This document shows, one piece after another, positions 7,989 through 16,495 of a DNA stretch of 45,418 nt. The notes below the pieces were generated by a model. The model worked only from the letters and a program-made list of their open reading frames with translations. It did not search any database and was not told the origin of the DNA. Position 1 is the stretch's first letter; every line of letters starts with the position of its first letter. This stretch comes from Rhizobacter sp. (GTDB lineage: Bacteria > Pseudomonadota > Gammaproteobacteria > Burkholderiales > Burkholderiaceae_C), in contig JAMLIM010000025.1 of NCBI GenBank assembly GCA_023954175.1, positions 1-45,418 on the forward strand, in the 5' to 3' direction. Made by a program: the position numbers and the translations under genes.

Positions 7989-8735
7989 TCAATCGGCCTT
8001 CGGCCCCGCCTTGTTCGCTGTCGCACCCTCTTTGCGCATCGGCTTCATGAAATCAAGCGCAAGCTCGAACGACGCATTGACGAACGCCAGCAACTGCGCG
8101 AACTCCGCGTCGGTCAGCGTCCGCGCCCGGTCGTGCGCGCGGTAGATGTTGGCGAACTCGCGTTCGCGCGCGCCCTGCACGACGAGCTTGCCGATGCCGA
8201 GCGCTTCGAGCGCCTTCCAGATCTCGGGGTTGTAGGCGCGCGTGAACTGCATGACGAAGGTCACCGGGTCCTTGCGGCCGAGCACCGACGCCGCGCGCAG
8301 GATCAGCTCGAAGGGCATGGCCATCTTGCCGCTTTCGATCAGTTCCAGATCGGTCGCGTCCGACAGCCCGAGCGCGCGGCCCAGGTCCTGCACCGTGAGC
8401 CCTGCGGTCTGGCGCAGGTCGTGCAGCAGCGAGCCGGCCTTCTCGACCGCCGCCTTGTGCTGCGGCTTCTTCAGCCGTGACTTGGCGAGCGTGACGCCGA
8501 TGTCGGTCGCGGTACCGGCCATGCCGAGCACCGATTCGGTCCACGACTGCAGCTGGCGCGCAAGCGCCTTCAGCGCGTTGGGCGCGACCGCCGCTGCCGG
8601 GGGCAGGACGAGTGGTGTCGGTGCCGGAAGTGCCTTCTTTCGAGGCGCAGTCTTCGACGCAGTCTTGACCGTCTTGCGCGCCCGCTTGGCGGGGGCGGAT
8701 TTCGTCGTCGTCTTGGTTGCGGGGCTGCGGGCCAT
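7989..8735 (-). CDS. HTH protein with a Lys/Ala-rich histone-like N-terminal tail (248 aa)
   Basis: The first 45 residues are rich in Lys, Ala, Thr and Pro (repeats such as TKTTTK and KTVKTASKTAPRKK), like histone H1 or AlgP-type tails. The middle holds a Cro/CI-type helix-turn-helix (about residues 105-150: LRQTAGLTVQDLGRALGLSD). The C-terminal half is helical with RAYNPEIWKALEALGIGK and no known catalytic motif. An ATG 27 bases upstream exists, but the ATG at 8735 has GGAGG 4-5 bases before it and is chosen here. It probably binds DNA; targets are unknown. It stands alone between unrelated genes. Confidence 0.8.
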   Translation of the reverse strand: MARSPATKTTTKSAPAKRARKTVKTASKTAPRKKALPAPTPLVLPPAAAVAPNALKALARQLQSWTESVLGMAGTATDIGVTLAKSRLKKPQHKAAVEKAGSLLHDLRQTAGLTVQDLGRALGLSDATDLELIESGKMAMPFELILRAASVLGRKDPVTFVMQFTRAYNPEIWKALEALGIGKLVVQGAREREFANIYRAHDRARTLTDAEFAQLLAFVNASFELALDFMKPMRKEGATANKAGPKAD

Positions 8736-8859
8736 CGGATCCTCCGGCGTTGGCGTGGCCAACAGTATTGCCGCAATCTGAGCACGCGCAAGCGGATGAC
8801 TACCGTGTTCGATGCATGCGGACGCTTTCAGGCACCTGCCCGCGCCGACATGCCGGACG

Positions 8860-10161
8860 CTACAGCAGCAGGTTTGGCAACCACAACGCGATGCCCGGGA
8901 AGGCGCACAGCAGCACCAGGCGCACCACGTCGACTGCGATGAAGGGCATCGTGCCGCGGTAGATGTCGGTCAGCGAGATGTCGGTCGCGATCGAGTTGAT
9001 GACGAACACGTTCATGCCGACAGGCGGGCAGATCATCCCGAACGTGACCGCCATGACGACGATGACGCCGAACCACACCGGGTCGAAGCCGAGCTGCATC
9101 ATCGCCGGGAAGACGATCGGCACCGTCAGCAGGATCATCGCCAGTTCGTCCATCACCGCGCCGAGCACGAAGTAGCCGACCATCACAAGCGCGAGCACGC
9201 CGTAGGCACCGATCGGCAGATGCACCAGCCACTCGACCGCCTGCTGCGTGAACTGCGTGATGGTCAGGAAGTAGCCGAACAGGAAGGCGCCGACGACGAT
9301 CATCATGATCGCCGAGGACACGCGCAGCGCGTCGATCAGCGCGCTGCGGATCCGCCGCCACCCCAGGCGCCCGCGCAGCACGCCGATGATCAGCGTGCCG
9401 GTGGCGCCGATGCCGGCCGCCTCCTGCACCGTGAAGAGGCCGCCGTAGATGCCGCCGAGCACGAAGACGAACAGCAGCAGCACCGCCCACAGGTCGCGCA
9501 GGCTGCGAAAGCGCTCGCGCCAGGTATGCGACTCGCCCACCGGCAGCCGCTCCGGGTGCCGCCAGCCGATGTACTGCACGACGCTGAAATAGAACACCAC
9601 CGCGAGCAGCCCCGGCAGCGCGCCGGCGGCGAACAGCCTGGCGATGTCGACCTCGGTCATGATGCCGTAGAGGACGAAGATGGTCGACGGCGGGATCATG
9701 ATGCCGAGCGTGCCGCCGGCAGCAATGAGGCCGGCCGAGAAGCCCGGGTCGTAGCCGGCGCGGCGCATCTCGGGCAGCGCGACCTGGCTCATCGTCGCCG
9801 CCGTCGCGACGGACGAGCCGTTGATCGCGGCGAAGCCGCCGCAGGCGGCGATGCTCGCGTAGGCCAGCCCCCCGCGCCGATGGCCGAACCAGGCGCGGCC
9901 GGCGACGAAGAGTTCGTGGCTCATGCCCGACTGCGACGCGAAGGCGCCCATCAGGATGAACATCGGGATGACCGCCAGGTTGTAGTCGGACAGCACCGAC
10001 AACGGCACCTGCCCCAGCAGGTTCATCGCGGGCGCCATGCCGGTCAGCGCGCCGAAGCCGAGCACACCCACCACGCCCATCGCGATGCCGATCGGCACGC
10101 GCACCGCCATCAGCACGAACATGCCGGCAAAGCCGAGCAGCGTCACCCACTCACGGCTCAT
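8860..10161 (-). CDS. dctM: TRAP transporter large permease, DctM family (433 aa)
   Basis: DctM forms the transport channel of a tripartite ATP-independent periplasmic transporter. The protein has about 12 hydrophobic segments and family features: an N-terminal FVLMAVRVPIGIAMG, then GGFAAINGSSVATAATMSQVALPEM and GGTLGIMIPPSTIFVLYG, with the repeat CPPVGMNVFVIN near the end. A longer open frame extends upstream, but the ATG at 10161 overlaps the dctQ stop (ATGA) and starts at the conserved N-terminus. It is the last gene of the iorAB-dctPQM operon. The sequence alone does not give the substrate. Confidence 0.93.
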   Translation of the reverse strand: MSREWVTLLGFAGMFVLMAVRVPIGIAMGVVGVLGFGALTGMAPAMNLLGQVPLSVLSDYNLAVIPMFILMGAFASQSGMSHELFVAGRAWFGHRRGGLAYASIAACGGFAAINGSSVATAATMSQVALPEMRRAGYDPGFSAGLIAAGGTLGIMIPPSTIFVLYGIMTEVDIARLFAAGALPGLLAVVFYFSVVQYIGWRHPERLPVGESHTWRERFRSLRDLWAVLLLFVFVLGGIYGGLFTVQEAAGIGATGTLIIGVLRGRLGWRRIRSALIDALRVSSAIMMIVVGAFLFGYFLTITQFTQQAVEWLVHLPIGAYGVLALVMVGYFVLGAVMDELAMILLTVPIVFPAMMQLGFDPVWFGVIVVMAVTFGMICPPVGMNVFVINSIATDISLTDIYRGTMPFIAVDVVRLVLLCAFPGIALWLPNLLL

Positions 10162-10679
10162 CGCGGGCTCCCGCTTGGGGGGTCGGCCTGGGCCTGCGCG
10201 ACGGCCTCGGCATGCGCCTCGAGCGTGGCATGGCCGCGCATGTCGAGGAAGAGGCGCACCGCGGCGAAGACGACGGCGGCCACCGCGCCCGCCGCCGCGA
10301 TCGACGTGAACCACACCAGCGGCAGGCGCAGATCGCTCGTCGCCTGGCTGCCGGTGCCGAGCACCTTGACCCACACCATCCACGCCATCGGCGCGAGGAA
10401 GGCGAGCGTGACGCTGCCGGCGATCACGTCGAGCCAGCGCCGCGCGCGCTGCCCCACGTGTTCCCACAGCACGTCGACGCAGATGTGCGAGCCGTGGTAG
10501 GTCGCGAGCGCGATGCCCCAGAACAGCGCGATGCCCAGCAGCAGCTTGGAGCCGTCGAACCAGTCCGGCAGCTGCAGCGACAGCAAGTCGCGCAGTGCGA
10601 CGTTGCTGGCCGTCAGCAAAGCAATCAGCAGCAGGAAGATCGCCGCCACCGCTTCGGTGACGGCGAGAACGCGTCGCAT
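10158..10679 (-). CDS. dctQ: TRAP transporter small permease, DctQ family (173 aa)
   Basis: DctQ is the four-helix small membrane subunit of the TRAP transporter. Four hydrophobic segments are visible (about residues 8-28, 45-62, 85-107, 122-145). The family feature FDGSKLLLGIALFWGIALATYHGSHI sits at helix two. It ends in a Pro/Ala-rich tail. It starts 15 bases after the dctP stop and ends in an ATGA overlap with dctM. Confidence 0.9.
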   Translation of the reverse strand: MRRVLAVTEAVAAIFLLLIALLTASNVALRDLLSLQLPDWFDGSKLLLGIALFWGIALATYHGSHICVDVLWEHVGQRARRWLDVIAGSVTLAFLAPMAWMVWVKVLGTGSQATSDLRLPLVWFTSIAAAGAVAAVVFAAVRLFLDMRGHATLEAHAEAVAQAQADPPSGSPR

Positions 10680-10694
10680 GAAACCGTCAGCGGT

Positions 10695-11714
10695 TCAGTT
10701 CGCGCCGCCGGTCTTCACGAGTTCGGCCTTCAGGTCGTCGAGCGCCTGCTTGCCCTTGATGCCGGCCTTGTCGGCCTCGGCGATCCAGGTCGCCTGCATC
10801 GGCGCGACGGCCTTCTTCCAGACATCGATCTGGGCCTTCGACATCGGCACGATCGTCTGCCCCGGCGTGGCGGCGATCTTCTCGCGGCCGTCGTCCTCGG
10901 CGGCACCCCAGTCCTTGCCGACGCGCGCCGCCCATTCGTTGTTGCAGTGGTCGTCGATGACCTTCTTCTGCTTCGGCGCGAGCGATTCGTACCAGGGCTT
11001 GTTCATCGCCCAGACGAAGACCGCCGCATACAGCCGCATGTCGGTATGAAAGGTGGCGACCTTGTCGATGCCGAAGGCGATCGTCGACAGCCACGGGAAG
11101 GTGATCGCATCCGCCACACCCTTGCTCAGCGCGTCGCGCGCCTCGGGCGCCGACACCTGCACGTTGGTGCCGCCGAGCAGCGTCACCATCTGCGCCACGG
11201 TGCCGTTCGACGGCCGCACCTTCATGCCCTTGATCTGGCCCGGCTCGGTGATCGGCGCCTTCGAGTGGATGGTGCCGACGTGCAGGTGCGCGAAGCACAT
11301 CTTCACGTCGCCCATTTCCTTCGCAGCGTAGGGCCGGTACCACTGATCGAAGGCTGCCGAGGCCGGGCCCGGCTTGTCGACCATGAACGGCAACTCGCCC
11401 GCCGCGAAGATCGGGAAGCGCCCGGCCTGATAGCCGGGGCTGATCCACGCCATCTGCGCAATGCCGTCGCGCGCCAGGTCGTAGTGGTCAGGCGCCTTGC
11501 CGAGTTGCTGGGCCGGGAAGATCGTCACCTTGATGCTGCCGCCCGATGCCGCCTCGACCGACTTGGCCCACGGGATGAAGCCCGTCACGGCCAGCGAATG
11601 CTGCGCCGGCAGCCAGTGCGCGAACTTGAGTTCGACCGGCTTGTCCTGCGCGAAGCAGCTGCCGGCAGCGGCCAGCGCGAGCACGGCCAGAGGGGTGGTG
11701 CGAAGGAATTTCAT
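10695..11714 (-). CDS. dctP: TRAP transporter periplasmic substrate-binding protein, DctP family (339 aa)
   Basis: DctP captures the substrate in the periplasm and hands it to DctQM. A Sec signal peptide ends at about residue 23 (CFAQ). The mature protein begins VELKFAHWLPAQHSLA, the usual first strand of the fold. Later blocks include GQIKGMKVRP with the conserved Arg that pairs with substrate carboxylates in TRAP binding proteins, and GVADAITFPW. A GGAG ribosome site precedes the ATG. The gene lies 42 bases after iorB. Context suggests a 2-keto or aryl-keto acid ligand; this is inference. Confidence 0.93.
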   Translation of the reverse strand: MKFLRTTPLAVLALAAAGSCFAQDKPVELKFAHWLPAQHSLAVTGFIPWAKSVEAASGGSIKVTIFPAQQLGKAPDHYDLARDGIAQMAWISPGYQAGRFPIFAAGELPFMVDKPGPASAAFDQWYRPYAAKEMGDVKMCFAHLHVGTIHSKAPITEPGQIKGMKVRPSNGTVAQMVTLLGGTNVQVSAPEARDALSKGVADAITFPWLSTIAFGIDKVATFHTDMRLYAAVFVWAMNKPWYESLAPKQKKVIDDHCNNEWAARVGKDWGAAEDDGREKIAATPGQTIVPMSKAQIDVWKKAVAPMQATWIAEADKAGIKGKQALDDLKAELVKTGGAN

Positions 11715-11756
11715 GCAAGGTCTCCGTTGTGGTTGCAGGGTGCGGCGATGCGCCGA

Positions 11757-13286
11757 TCATGACTCGCGCGTGGCATCTGACGTTAGCGTGCTATCCCTTG
11801 CGTGCCAGACGATGGGCTGGCCCGCGCCTTGCGGGCGCGGCGGCGGGGCGGCAGCTTCCGGCTCGGCCAGGGCGGCGGTGATCGCTTCGCGCAGCGCCGC
11901 GGCGGCGGCATCGTCTGGCGGCCCGCTGCGCGAGGCCAGCGCGTCGAAGATGCGCTGGTAGCTGGTGCGACCGCGATCGAAGGTATCGCTGTAGCCCTTG
12001 CGCAGGCGCGGCAGTTCGGCGAGCGCGGCGGCAAACCCGGCGTGGCGCGGCAGCGCCTCGCGCAACGCCGCCAGCCAGGCGTCGATCGCCGCCTGCTCCT
12101 CGTGAAAGCGCAGCGAGCGCGGCCGCCAGCGGCGCAGCGACGCCAGCAGGCGCAGCAGCACGAAGCCATGCACCGACGTCGTCGCAAGCGTCATGCCCTT
12201 GCCGCGGGTGCCGACCGCATGCGTGTGCCCGACGCGCCGCCGCAGCGCCAGGCCGAGCCGCCGCGGCGCGATGGCGGCAACCTCCTCCAGCCCCGGGCTC
12301 AGGTGCTCGCGGATCTCGAGCACGTCGTGCGGCCCGGCCATCGCCTCGGCGCGCACGCGCTCGAAGCGCTCGCGCCGCGTCTTCAGGTCGGCGACGCGGA
12401 TCACGTCCTCGTAGCTCATCCACAGTGCCAGCTGGCGCGCCGCTTCCTCGAGCGCGGGCGAGGCGGGATCGCATGTTGCGCGCAGCGACTCGACGCGCGC
12501 GCGGTAGCGCGCGGCGTAACTTTCGTCCTGATAGTCGCGCATGCGCTCCTCGCCACGTTGCACGATGTCGGCCAGCGCCGGTGGCAACGCGCCCGCTGCG
12601 GGCGCCGACAGGCCGTCGCGCGCGGCGTCGAACGCCTCGGCGTAACCCGCAAGGCTGGTCTCGACGCCGACACCGCGCGCGCGGATCACGGCCTCGTCGA
12701 TGTCGCGCGACCACGGCAGCCGGCCCGAGCCCGCGAGCGCGCCGTACATCACCGCGCTGATGGCCGTGCGCCGGCGCTGCGCGATCGCGAGCAGATCCAG
12801 CGCGAGGAATTGCCGTGCGCTCGTCGCGGCTGCGGCGAGCAGGCGCTGCGAGTCGAATCGCCCATCCCCCATCGCCATCTTCTCGGTCGTCGTCAACACC
12901 CGGTGGCTGGCCGTGATGAGCAGCGTCTGCTGCGGGCTGACAAAGCCGCGCTCGGCCATGCGCACGCCCTCGAGCAGCTCGCTCGCGAGGACGACGTCGA
13001 CCCGCCCGGGCAGCGGCATCAGCGCGAACACGGGCTGGCGCCCGGGCTGCGCCGGCGCGTCGAGGAACTCCACGTAGTAGCTCGTCGCGCCGGTGCGCTG
13101 CGCGACACCGGGCACCGAAGTGGCCTGCACCGGCAGGCCGGCGCGCAGCGCGGCATCGACGATCCACTCCGCCAGCACGCCGCCGCCTTCGCCGCCGAGC
13201 GCGGCGATCAGGATCGAGGTCGGCATCGGTGTCGTCATCGATGTCGTCATGGGCAGCGGTCCCTGGGATGTCGGCGTCTGCGTCAT
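11757..13286 (-). CDS. iorB: indolepyruvate oxidoreductase beta-type subunit with long C-terminal extension (509 aa)
   Basis: The first 190 or so residues form a pyruvate:ferredoxin oxidoreductase gamma-type domain, starting SILIAALGGEGGGVLAEW and containing VPGVAQRTGATSYYVEF. Residues beyond about 200 form a long, Arg-rich helical extension, present in the roughly 500-aa proteobacterial IorB proteins but absent from archaeal ones. With IorA it decarboxylates aryl pyruvates to acyl-CoA. The first ATG overlaps the iorA stop (ATGA). Several in-frame ATGs follow within 20 codons in a 12-base near-repeat, so the true start could be the one at 13250, which has a weak AGGGA before it. Confidence 0.9.
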   Translation of the reverse strand: MTQTPTSQGPLPMTTSMTTPMPTSILIAALGGEGGGVLAEWIVDAALRAGLPVQATSVPGVAQRTGATSYYVEFLDAPAQPGRQPVFALMPLPGRVDVVLASELLEGVRMAERGFVSPQQTLLITASHRVLTTTEKMAMGDGRFDSQRLLAAAATSARQFLALDLLAIAQRRRTAISAVMYGALAGSGRLPWSRDIDEAVIRARGVGVETSLAGYAEAFDAARDGLSAPAAGALPPALADIVQRGEERMRDYQDESYAARYRARVESLRATCDPASPALEEAARQLALWMSYEDVIRVADLKTRRERFERVRAEAMAGPHDVLEIREHLSPGLEEVAAIAPRRLGLALRRRVGHTHAVGTRGKGMTLATTSVHGFVLLRLLASLRRWRPRSLRFHEEQAAIDAWLAALREALPRHAGFAAALAELPRLRKGYSDTFDRGRTSYQRIFDALASRSGPPDDAAAAALREAITAALAEPEAAAPPPRPQGAGQPIVWHARDSTLTSDATRES

Positions 13287-15460
13287 GCCGGCTGCAGCAA
13301 GCCGATGATCGAACGGCGCATGCGGTCGCGCAGCCTCTCCCACCAGGTCGGGTTGGCGATGACGTCGGCGCGGAAGAACGAAGGGCACAGCGCGGCGGCC
13401 TGCGCAACCTCGCCGCACAGGCCGCAGCCGACGCAGCCGGCTTCGACAGTGGCGACCGGGTCGCGCTTGAGCGGATCGCGCGAGGGCTTGATGCTCAGCG
13501 TCGGGCAACCCGACAGCCGGATGCAGGAATGGTCGCCCGTGCAGACCTCGTCGTCGACACCGTACTTGGTGCGCAGCACGCGCTGGCCTGCGTTGAGCGC
13601 ACGCGCGCGCAGGGGCTTCAGGCGGCGCTGGCGCTCGAGCTGGCATTCGCCCTCGGCGATGATGACCTTGAGGCCGCCCTGCTTCGTCGTGAACGCCTCG
13701 CGCAGCGTGTCGCGCACCTGCGCGACGCGGTAGTTGTGCACCGTCTTCAGCCACTTCACGCCGAGCCCGGTGAGCGTGTTCTCGATCGTCAGCTCGCCGT
13801 CGGTGGCGCTGCGGCCCTCGGCAACGCGGCGCGATTCGGCGAGCGGCGTCGAGATCGTCTCCTGCGTGCCGGTGGCCGAGGTGTAGCCGTTCTTCATGAT
13901 CACGAGCACCGCGTCGCCGCCGTTGAGCAGCGTCGACGACACGCCCGACAGCAGGCCGTTGTGCCAGAAGCCGCCGTCGCCCATGATGGCCAGCGGCCGG
14001 CGCTGCTGGAAACTGCGCACGCCGGCGCCGCTGGCGAGGCTCATGCCGTAGCCGAGGATCGAGTTGCCGAAGGAAAACGGCGCGAAGGTGGCGAAGCTGT
14101 GGCAACCGATGTCGGTGCTGATGTGCATCGGGCCGACCTCACGCTGCACCAGCTTGAGCGCGGCGAACACGGGGCGCTCCGGACAGCCGGTGCAGAAGTT
14201 CGGCGGCCGCGGCGGCAGCTCGGCGCCGAGCGCCTGCACCGCCAATTCGCGCGTGCGGCGCACGTCGGCCAGCAGTTCGCGTGCGCCCTGGGTGGAGATG
14301 CCCCTGCCGGCTTTCTCGGCGTCCGTGTCGGCACCGGCATCCGCATCGAGCCAACGCTGGAGGCCCGCGAGCATCACTTCCGCGTTGTATTCCCCGGTCG
14401 GCGCCAGCATGTCCTTGCCGCGCAGCGGCGTGTCGACGCCGGCGCGGCGCAAGGTGGCGGTGATCTCCTGCTCGATGTAGTCGGGCTGGCCCTCCTCGAC
14501 CACGAGGACGCTGCGCTTGCCGGCGCAAAAGCGCGCGATCTGATCCGGCAGCAGCGGGTAGACGACGTTGAGCACCAGCAGCGGGATCGCGCTGTCGCCA
14601 TACGCATCGGCGAGGCCGAACTGCTGCAGCGCGCGGATCAGCGTGTTGTACAGGCCGCCCTGCACGATGATGCCCAGATCGGTGTGCTCACCGTCGAACA
14701 ACTCGTTGAGGCCGGCGGCCTCGATGAAGCGCCGCGCGGCCGGCATGCGTGCCTCGAACTTGGCTCTTTCATGATCGAGCGTCACCGGCGGGTGCGACAA
14801 CCGCGCGTAGTTGAACTCGGCAGGCTCTGCCATGGCCCGGTGCGTGCCGATGCTGGGCGAGCGGTTGTCCTTGGCGACGAAGCTGCCGCGCACATGACAG
14901 GCACGGATGCGCAGATCGAGCATCACCGGCGTGTTCGACGCTTCGGACAGCTCGAACGCCTGCTCGACGCAGTGCACGATCGTCGGCAGGTTCGGCCGCG
15001 GGTCCATCAGCCACAGGGAGGACTTCAGCGCGAACGCATGCGTGCGCTCCTGGATCACGCTCGCGCCTTCGCCGTAGTCCTCGCCGACGACGATCAGCGC
15101 GCCGCCGATGACGCCCGGCGATGCGAGGTTGGACAGCGCGTCGGACGCGACATTGGTGCCGACGATCGACTTCCACGTCACCGCACCGCGCACCGGATAC
15201 ATGATCGACGCGCCCAGCATCGCCGCCGCCGCCGACTCGTTGGTGCAGGCCTCGACATGCACGCCGAGCTCACGCATGTCGTCGCGCGCCTGCACCATCA
15301 CGTCCAGCAGGTGCGAGATCGGCGAGCCCTGGTAGCCGCCCACGTAGCTGACGCCCGATTGCAGCAACGCCTTCGTCACGGCCAGGATGCCCTCGCCATG
15401 GAAGACCTCGCCGGCGCCCAGGCGCAGCGAGCGGATTTCATGCTCGAACGAGCGTTCCAC
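13283..15460 (-). CDS. iorA: indolepyruvate:ferredoxin oxidoreductase alpha-type subunit (725 aa)
   Basis: IorA is the thiamine-diphosphate subunit that oxidatively decarboxylates indolepyruvate and related aryl 2-keto acids. The N-terminal domain shows GYQGSPISHLLD and NESAAAAMLGAS. The TPP-binding half has FCTGCPERPVF and MGDGGFWHNGLLSG. The C-terminus carries ferredoxin-type cysteines (C646, C652, then C676-V-G-C679-G-L-C682 and C692-P). The frame is open 27 codons further upstream, but GTG at 15460 has GGAG 9 bases before it and starts at the plausible N-terminus VERSFEHEIRSLRLG. It is the first gene of the operon and is divergent from a LysR gene. Confidence 0.93.
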   Translation of the reverse strand: MERSFEHEIRSLRLGAGEVFHGEGILAVTKALLQSGVSYVGGYQGSPISHLLDVMVQARDDMRELGVHVEACTNESAAAAMLGASIMYPVRGAVTWKSIVGTNVASDALSNLASPGVIGGALIVVGEDYGEGASVIQERTHAFALKSSLWLMDPRPNLPTIVHCVEQAFELSEASNTPVMLDLRIRACHVRGSFVAKDNRSPSIGTHRAMAEPAEFNYARLSHPPVTLDHERAKFEARMPAARRFIEAAGLNELFDGEHTDLGIIVQGGLYNTLIRALQQFGLADAYGDSAIPLLVLNVVYPLLPDQIARFCAGKRSVLVVEEGQPDYIEQEITATLRRAGVDTPLRGKDMLAPTGEYNAEVMLAGLQRWLDADAGADTDAEKAGRGISTQGARELLADVRRTRELAVQALGAELPPRPPNFCTGCPERPVFAALKLVQREVGPMHISTDIGCHSFATFAPFSFGNSILGYGMSLASGAGVRSFQQRRPLAIMGDGGFWHNGLLSGVSSTLLNGGDAVLVIMKNGYTSATGTQETISTPLAESRRVAEGRSATDGELTIENTLTGLGVKWLKTVHNYRVAQVRDTLREAFTTKQGGLKVIIAEGECQLERQRRLKPLRARALNAGQRVLRTKYGVDDEVCTGDHSCIRLSGCPTLSIKPSRDPLKRDPVATVEAGCVGCGLCGEVAQAAALCPSFFRADVIANPTWWERLRDRMRRSIIGLLQPA

Positions 15461-15552
15461 GTGTTTGTCTCCGCTGTGGTTTGCATGCAGCTTAGGCGCT
15501 CGCCGCCCATCGGTCCAATGGATTGATGAGATATGCGACATTCACGCTACCG
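15461..15552. promoter_or_regulatory. divergent iorA/lysR control region with a LysR-type box
   Basis: These 92 bases lie between two divergent genes and should hold both promoters. At 15509-15523 the sequence ATCGGTCCAATGGAT has the partial dyad ATC-N9-GAT and fits the T-N11-A rule for LysR-type sites (T15510, A15522). It is a candidate operator for the neighbouring regulator. No promoter hexamers are strong enough to name. Confidence 0.4.
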
Positions 15553-16458
15553 ATGACGAAGACCTTTCGCCAGCTCGACCTCAACCTGCTGCGCGTGCTG
15601 GTGACGCTGCAGCGCCTGCGCTCGGTCACCGCAGCGGGGCAGAGCCTGTCGCTCAGCCAGCCGGCGACCAGCAACGCGCTGGCGCGGCTGCGCCGGCATT
15701 TCGACGACCCGCTCTTCGTGCGCAGCGCGGGCGGCCTGGTCGGCACACCGCTGGCGCTGCGCCTGGCGGCGGCCGCCGCCAGGCACCTCGAGGCGCTCGA
15801 GCGCGACATCGGCACACCGGCCGCGTTCGACGCCGCGAGCTGCACGCGGACCTGGCGGCTATCGCTGTCCGACCTGGGCGAGATGGCGTTTCTGCCCGCG
15901 ATCGCCGACGCCGTGCTGGCGGAGGCACCGCTCACGCGCATCGTCAACGCGGCGGTGTCGACCGCGCAGCTGCCCGAGGCGCTCGCGCAACGCGAGGTCG
16001 ATCTGGCGATCGGCATCCTCGACGCCGGCCGGCGCGGGCTGCGCAGCAGCTCCTTGTTCAGCGAGACCTATGTCGCGTTGAGCGACCCGGGCCGCGTCCC
16101 GCGCCAGCGCAGCTGCGTGGCGCTCGCACGCCAGGGGCTGGTCGTGGCATCACCCACGGCCACCTTCCATGGCAGCGTTGAAGCGAGCTTGAAGAAGGCC
16201 GGGCTCGACGATCGCATCGTCATGCGCGTGCGCCACTTCGCGGCCATGCCCGACCTCGTGCGACGTACAGCCCTGGTCGGCATCGCGCCGCAATCCTGGG
16301 CGAGCGACATCTGCCGCGGCGGCGACCTCGCCTGGTGGCCGCTGCCGATGCCGATGCCGCAGTTCGACGTGCGCATGGTCTGGCATGGCGTGTCCGAAGG
16401 CGATGCCGCGCTCGACTGGCTGCGCGCGACGCTGTTGCGTCTGTTCCGCCAGGCGTGA
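15553..16458 (+). CDS. LysR-family transcriptional regulator (301 aa)
   Basis: The N-terminus is a LysR winged HTH: RQLDLNLLRVLVTLQRLRSVTAAGQSLSLSQPATSNALARLR, ending in DDPLFVRSAGGLVGT. The rest (about residues 90-295) is the periplasmic-binding-like effector domain. An ATG 30 bases upstream is also in frame, but the ATG at 15553 starts at the conserved MTKTFRQLDLNLL. Its divergent position makes it the probable regulator of iorAB-dctPQM, with an aromatic or keto acid as a likely inducer. The gene converges on the methyltransferase gene. Confidence 0.92.
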   Translation: MTKTFRQLDLNLLRVLVTLQRLRSVTAAGQSLSLSQPATSNALARLRRHFDDPLFVRSAGGLVGTPLALRLAAAAARHLEALERDIGTPAAFDAASCTRTWRLSLSDLGEMAFLPAIADAVLAEAPLTRIVNAAVSTAQLPEALAQREVDLAIGILDAGRRGLRSSSLFSETYVALSDPGRVPRQRSCVALARQGLVVASPTATFHGSVEASLKKAGLDDRIVMRVRHFAAMPDLVRRTALVGIAPQSWASDICRGGDLAWWPLPMPMPQFDVRMVWHGVSEGDAALDWLRATLLRLFRQA

Positions 16459-16467
16459 TCTCTGAAA

Positions 16468-16486
16468 CGCGCGCGGCAGGCGCGCG
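16468..16486. terminator. GC-rich hairpin between convergent genes
   Basis: A 7-bp perfect stem (CGCGCGC at 16468-16474, GCGCGCG at 16480-16486) with a 5-base loop lies in the 37-base gap between the lysR stop and the methyltransferase stop. There is no T-run on either strand, so intrinsic termination is only a possibility. Confidence 0.35.
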
Positions 16487-16495
16487 CGCGGGCCG

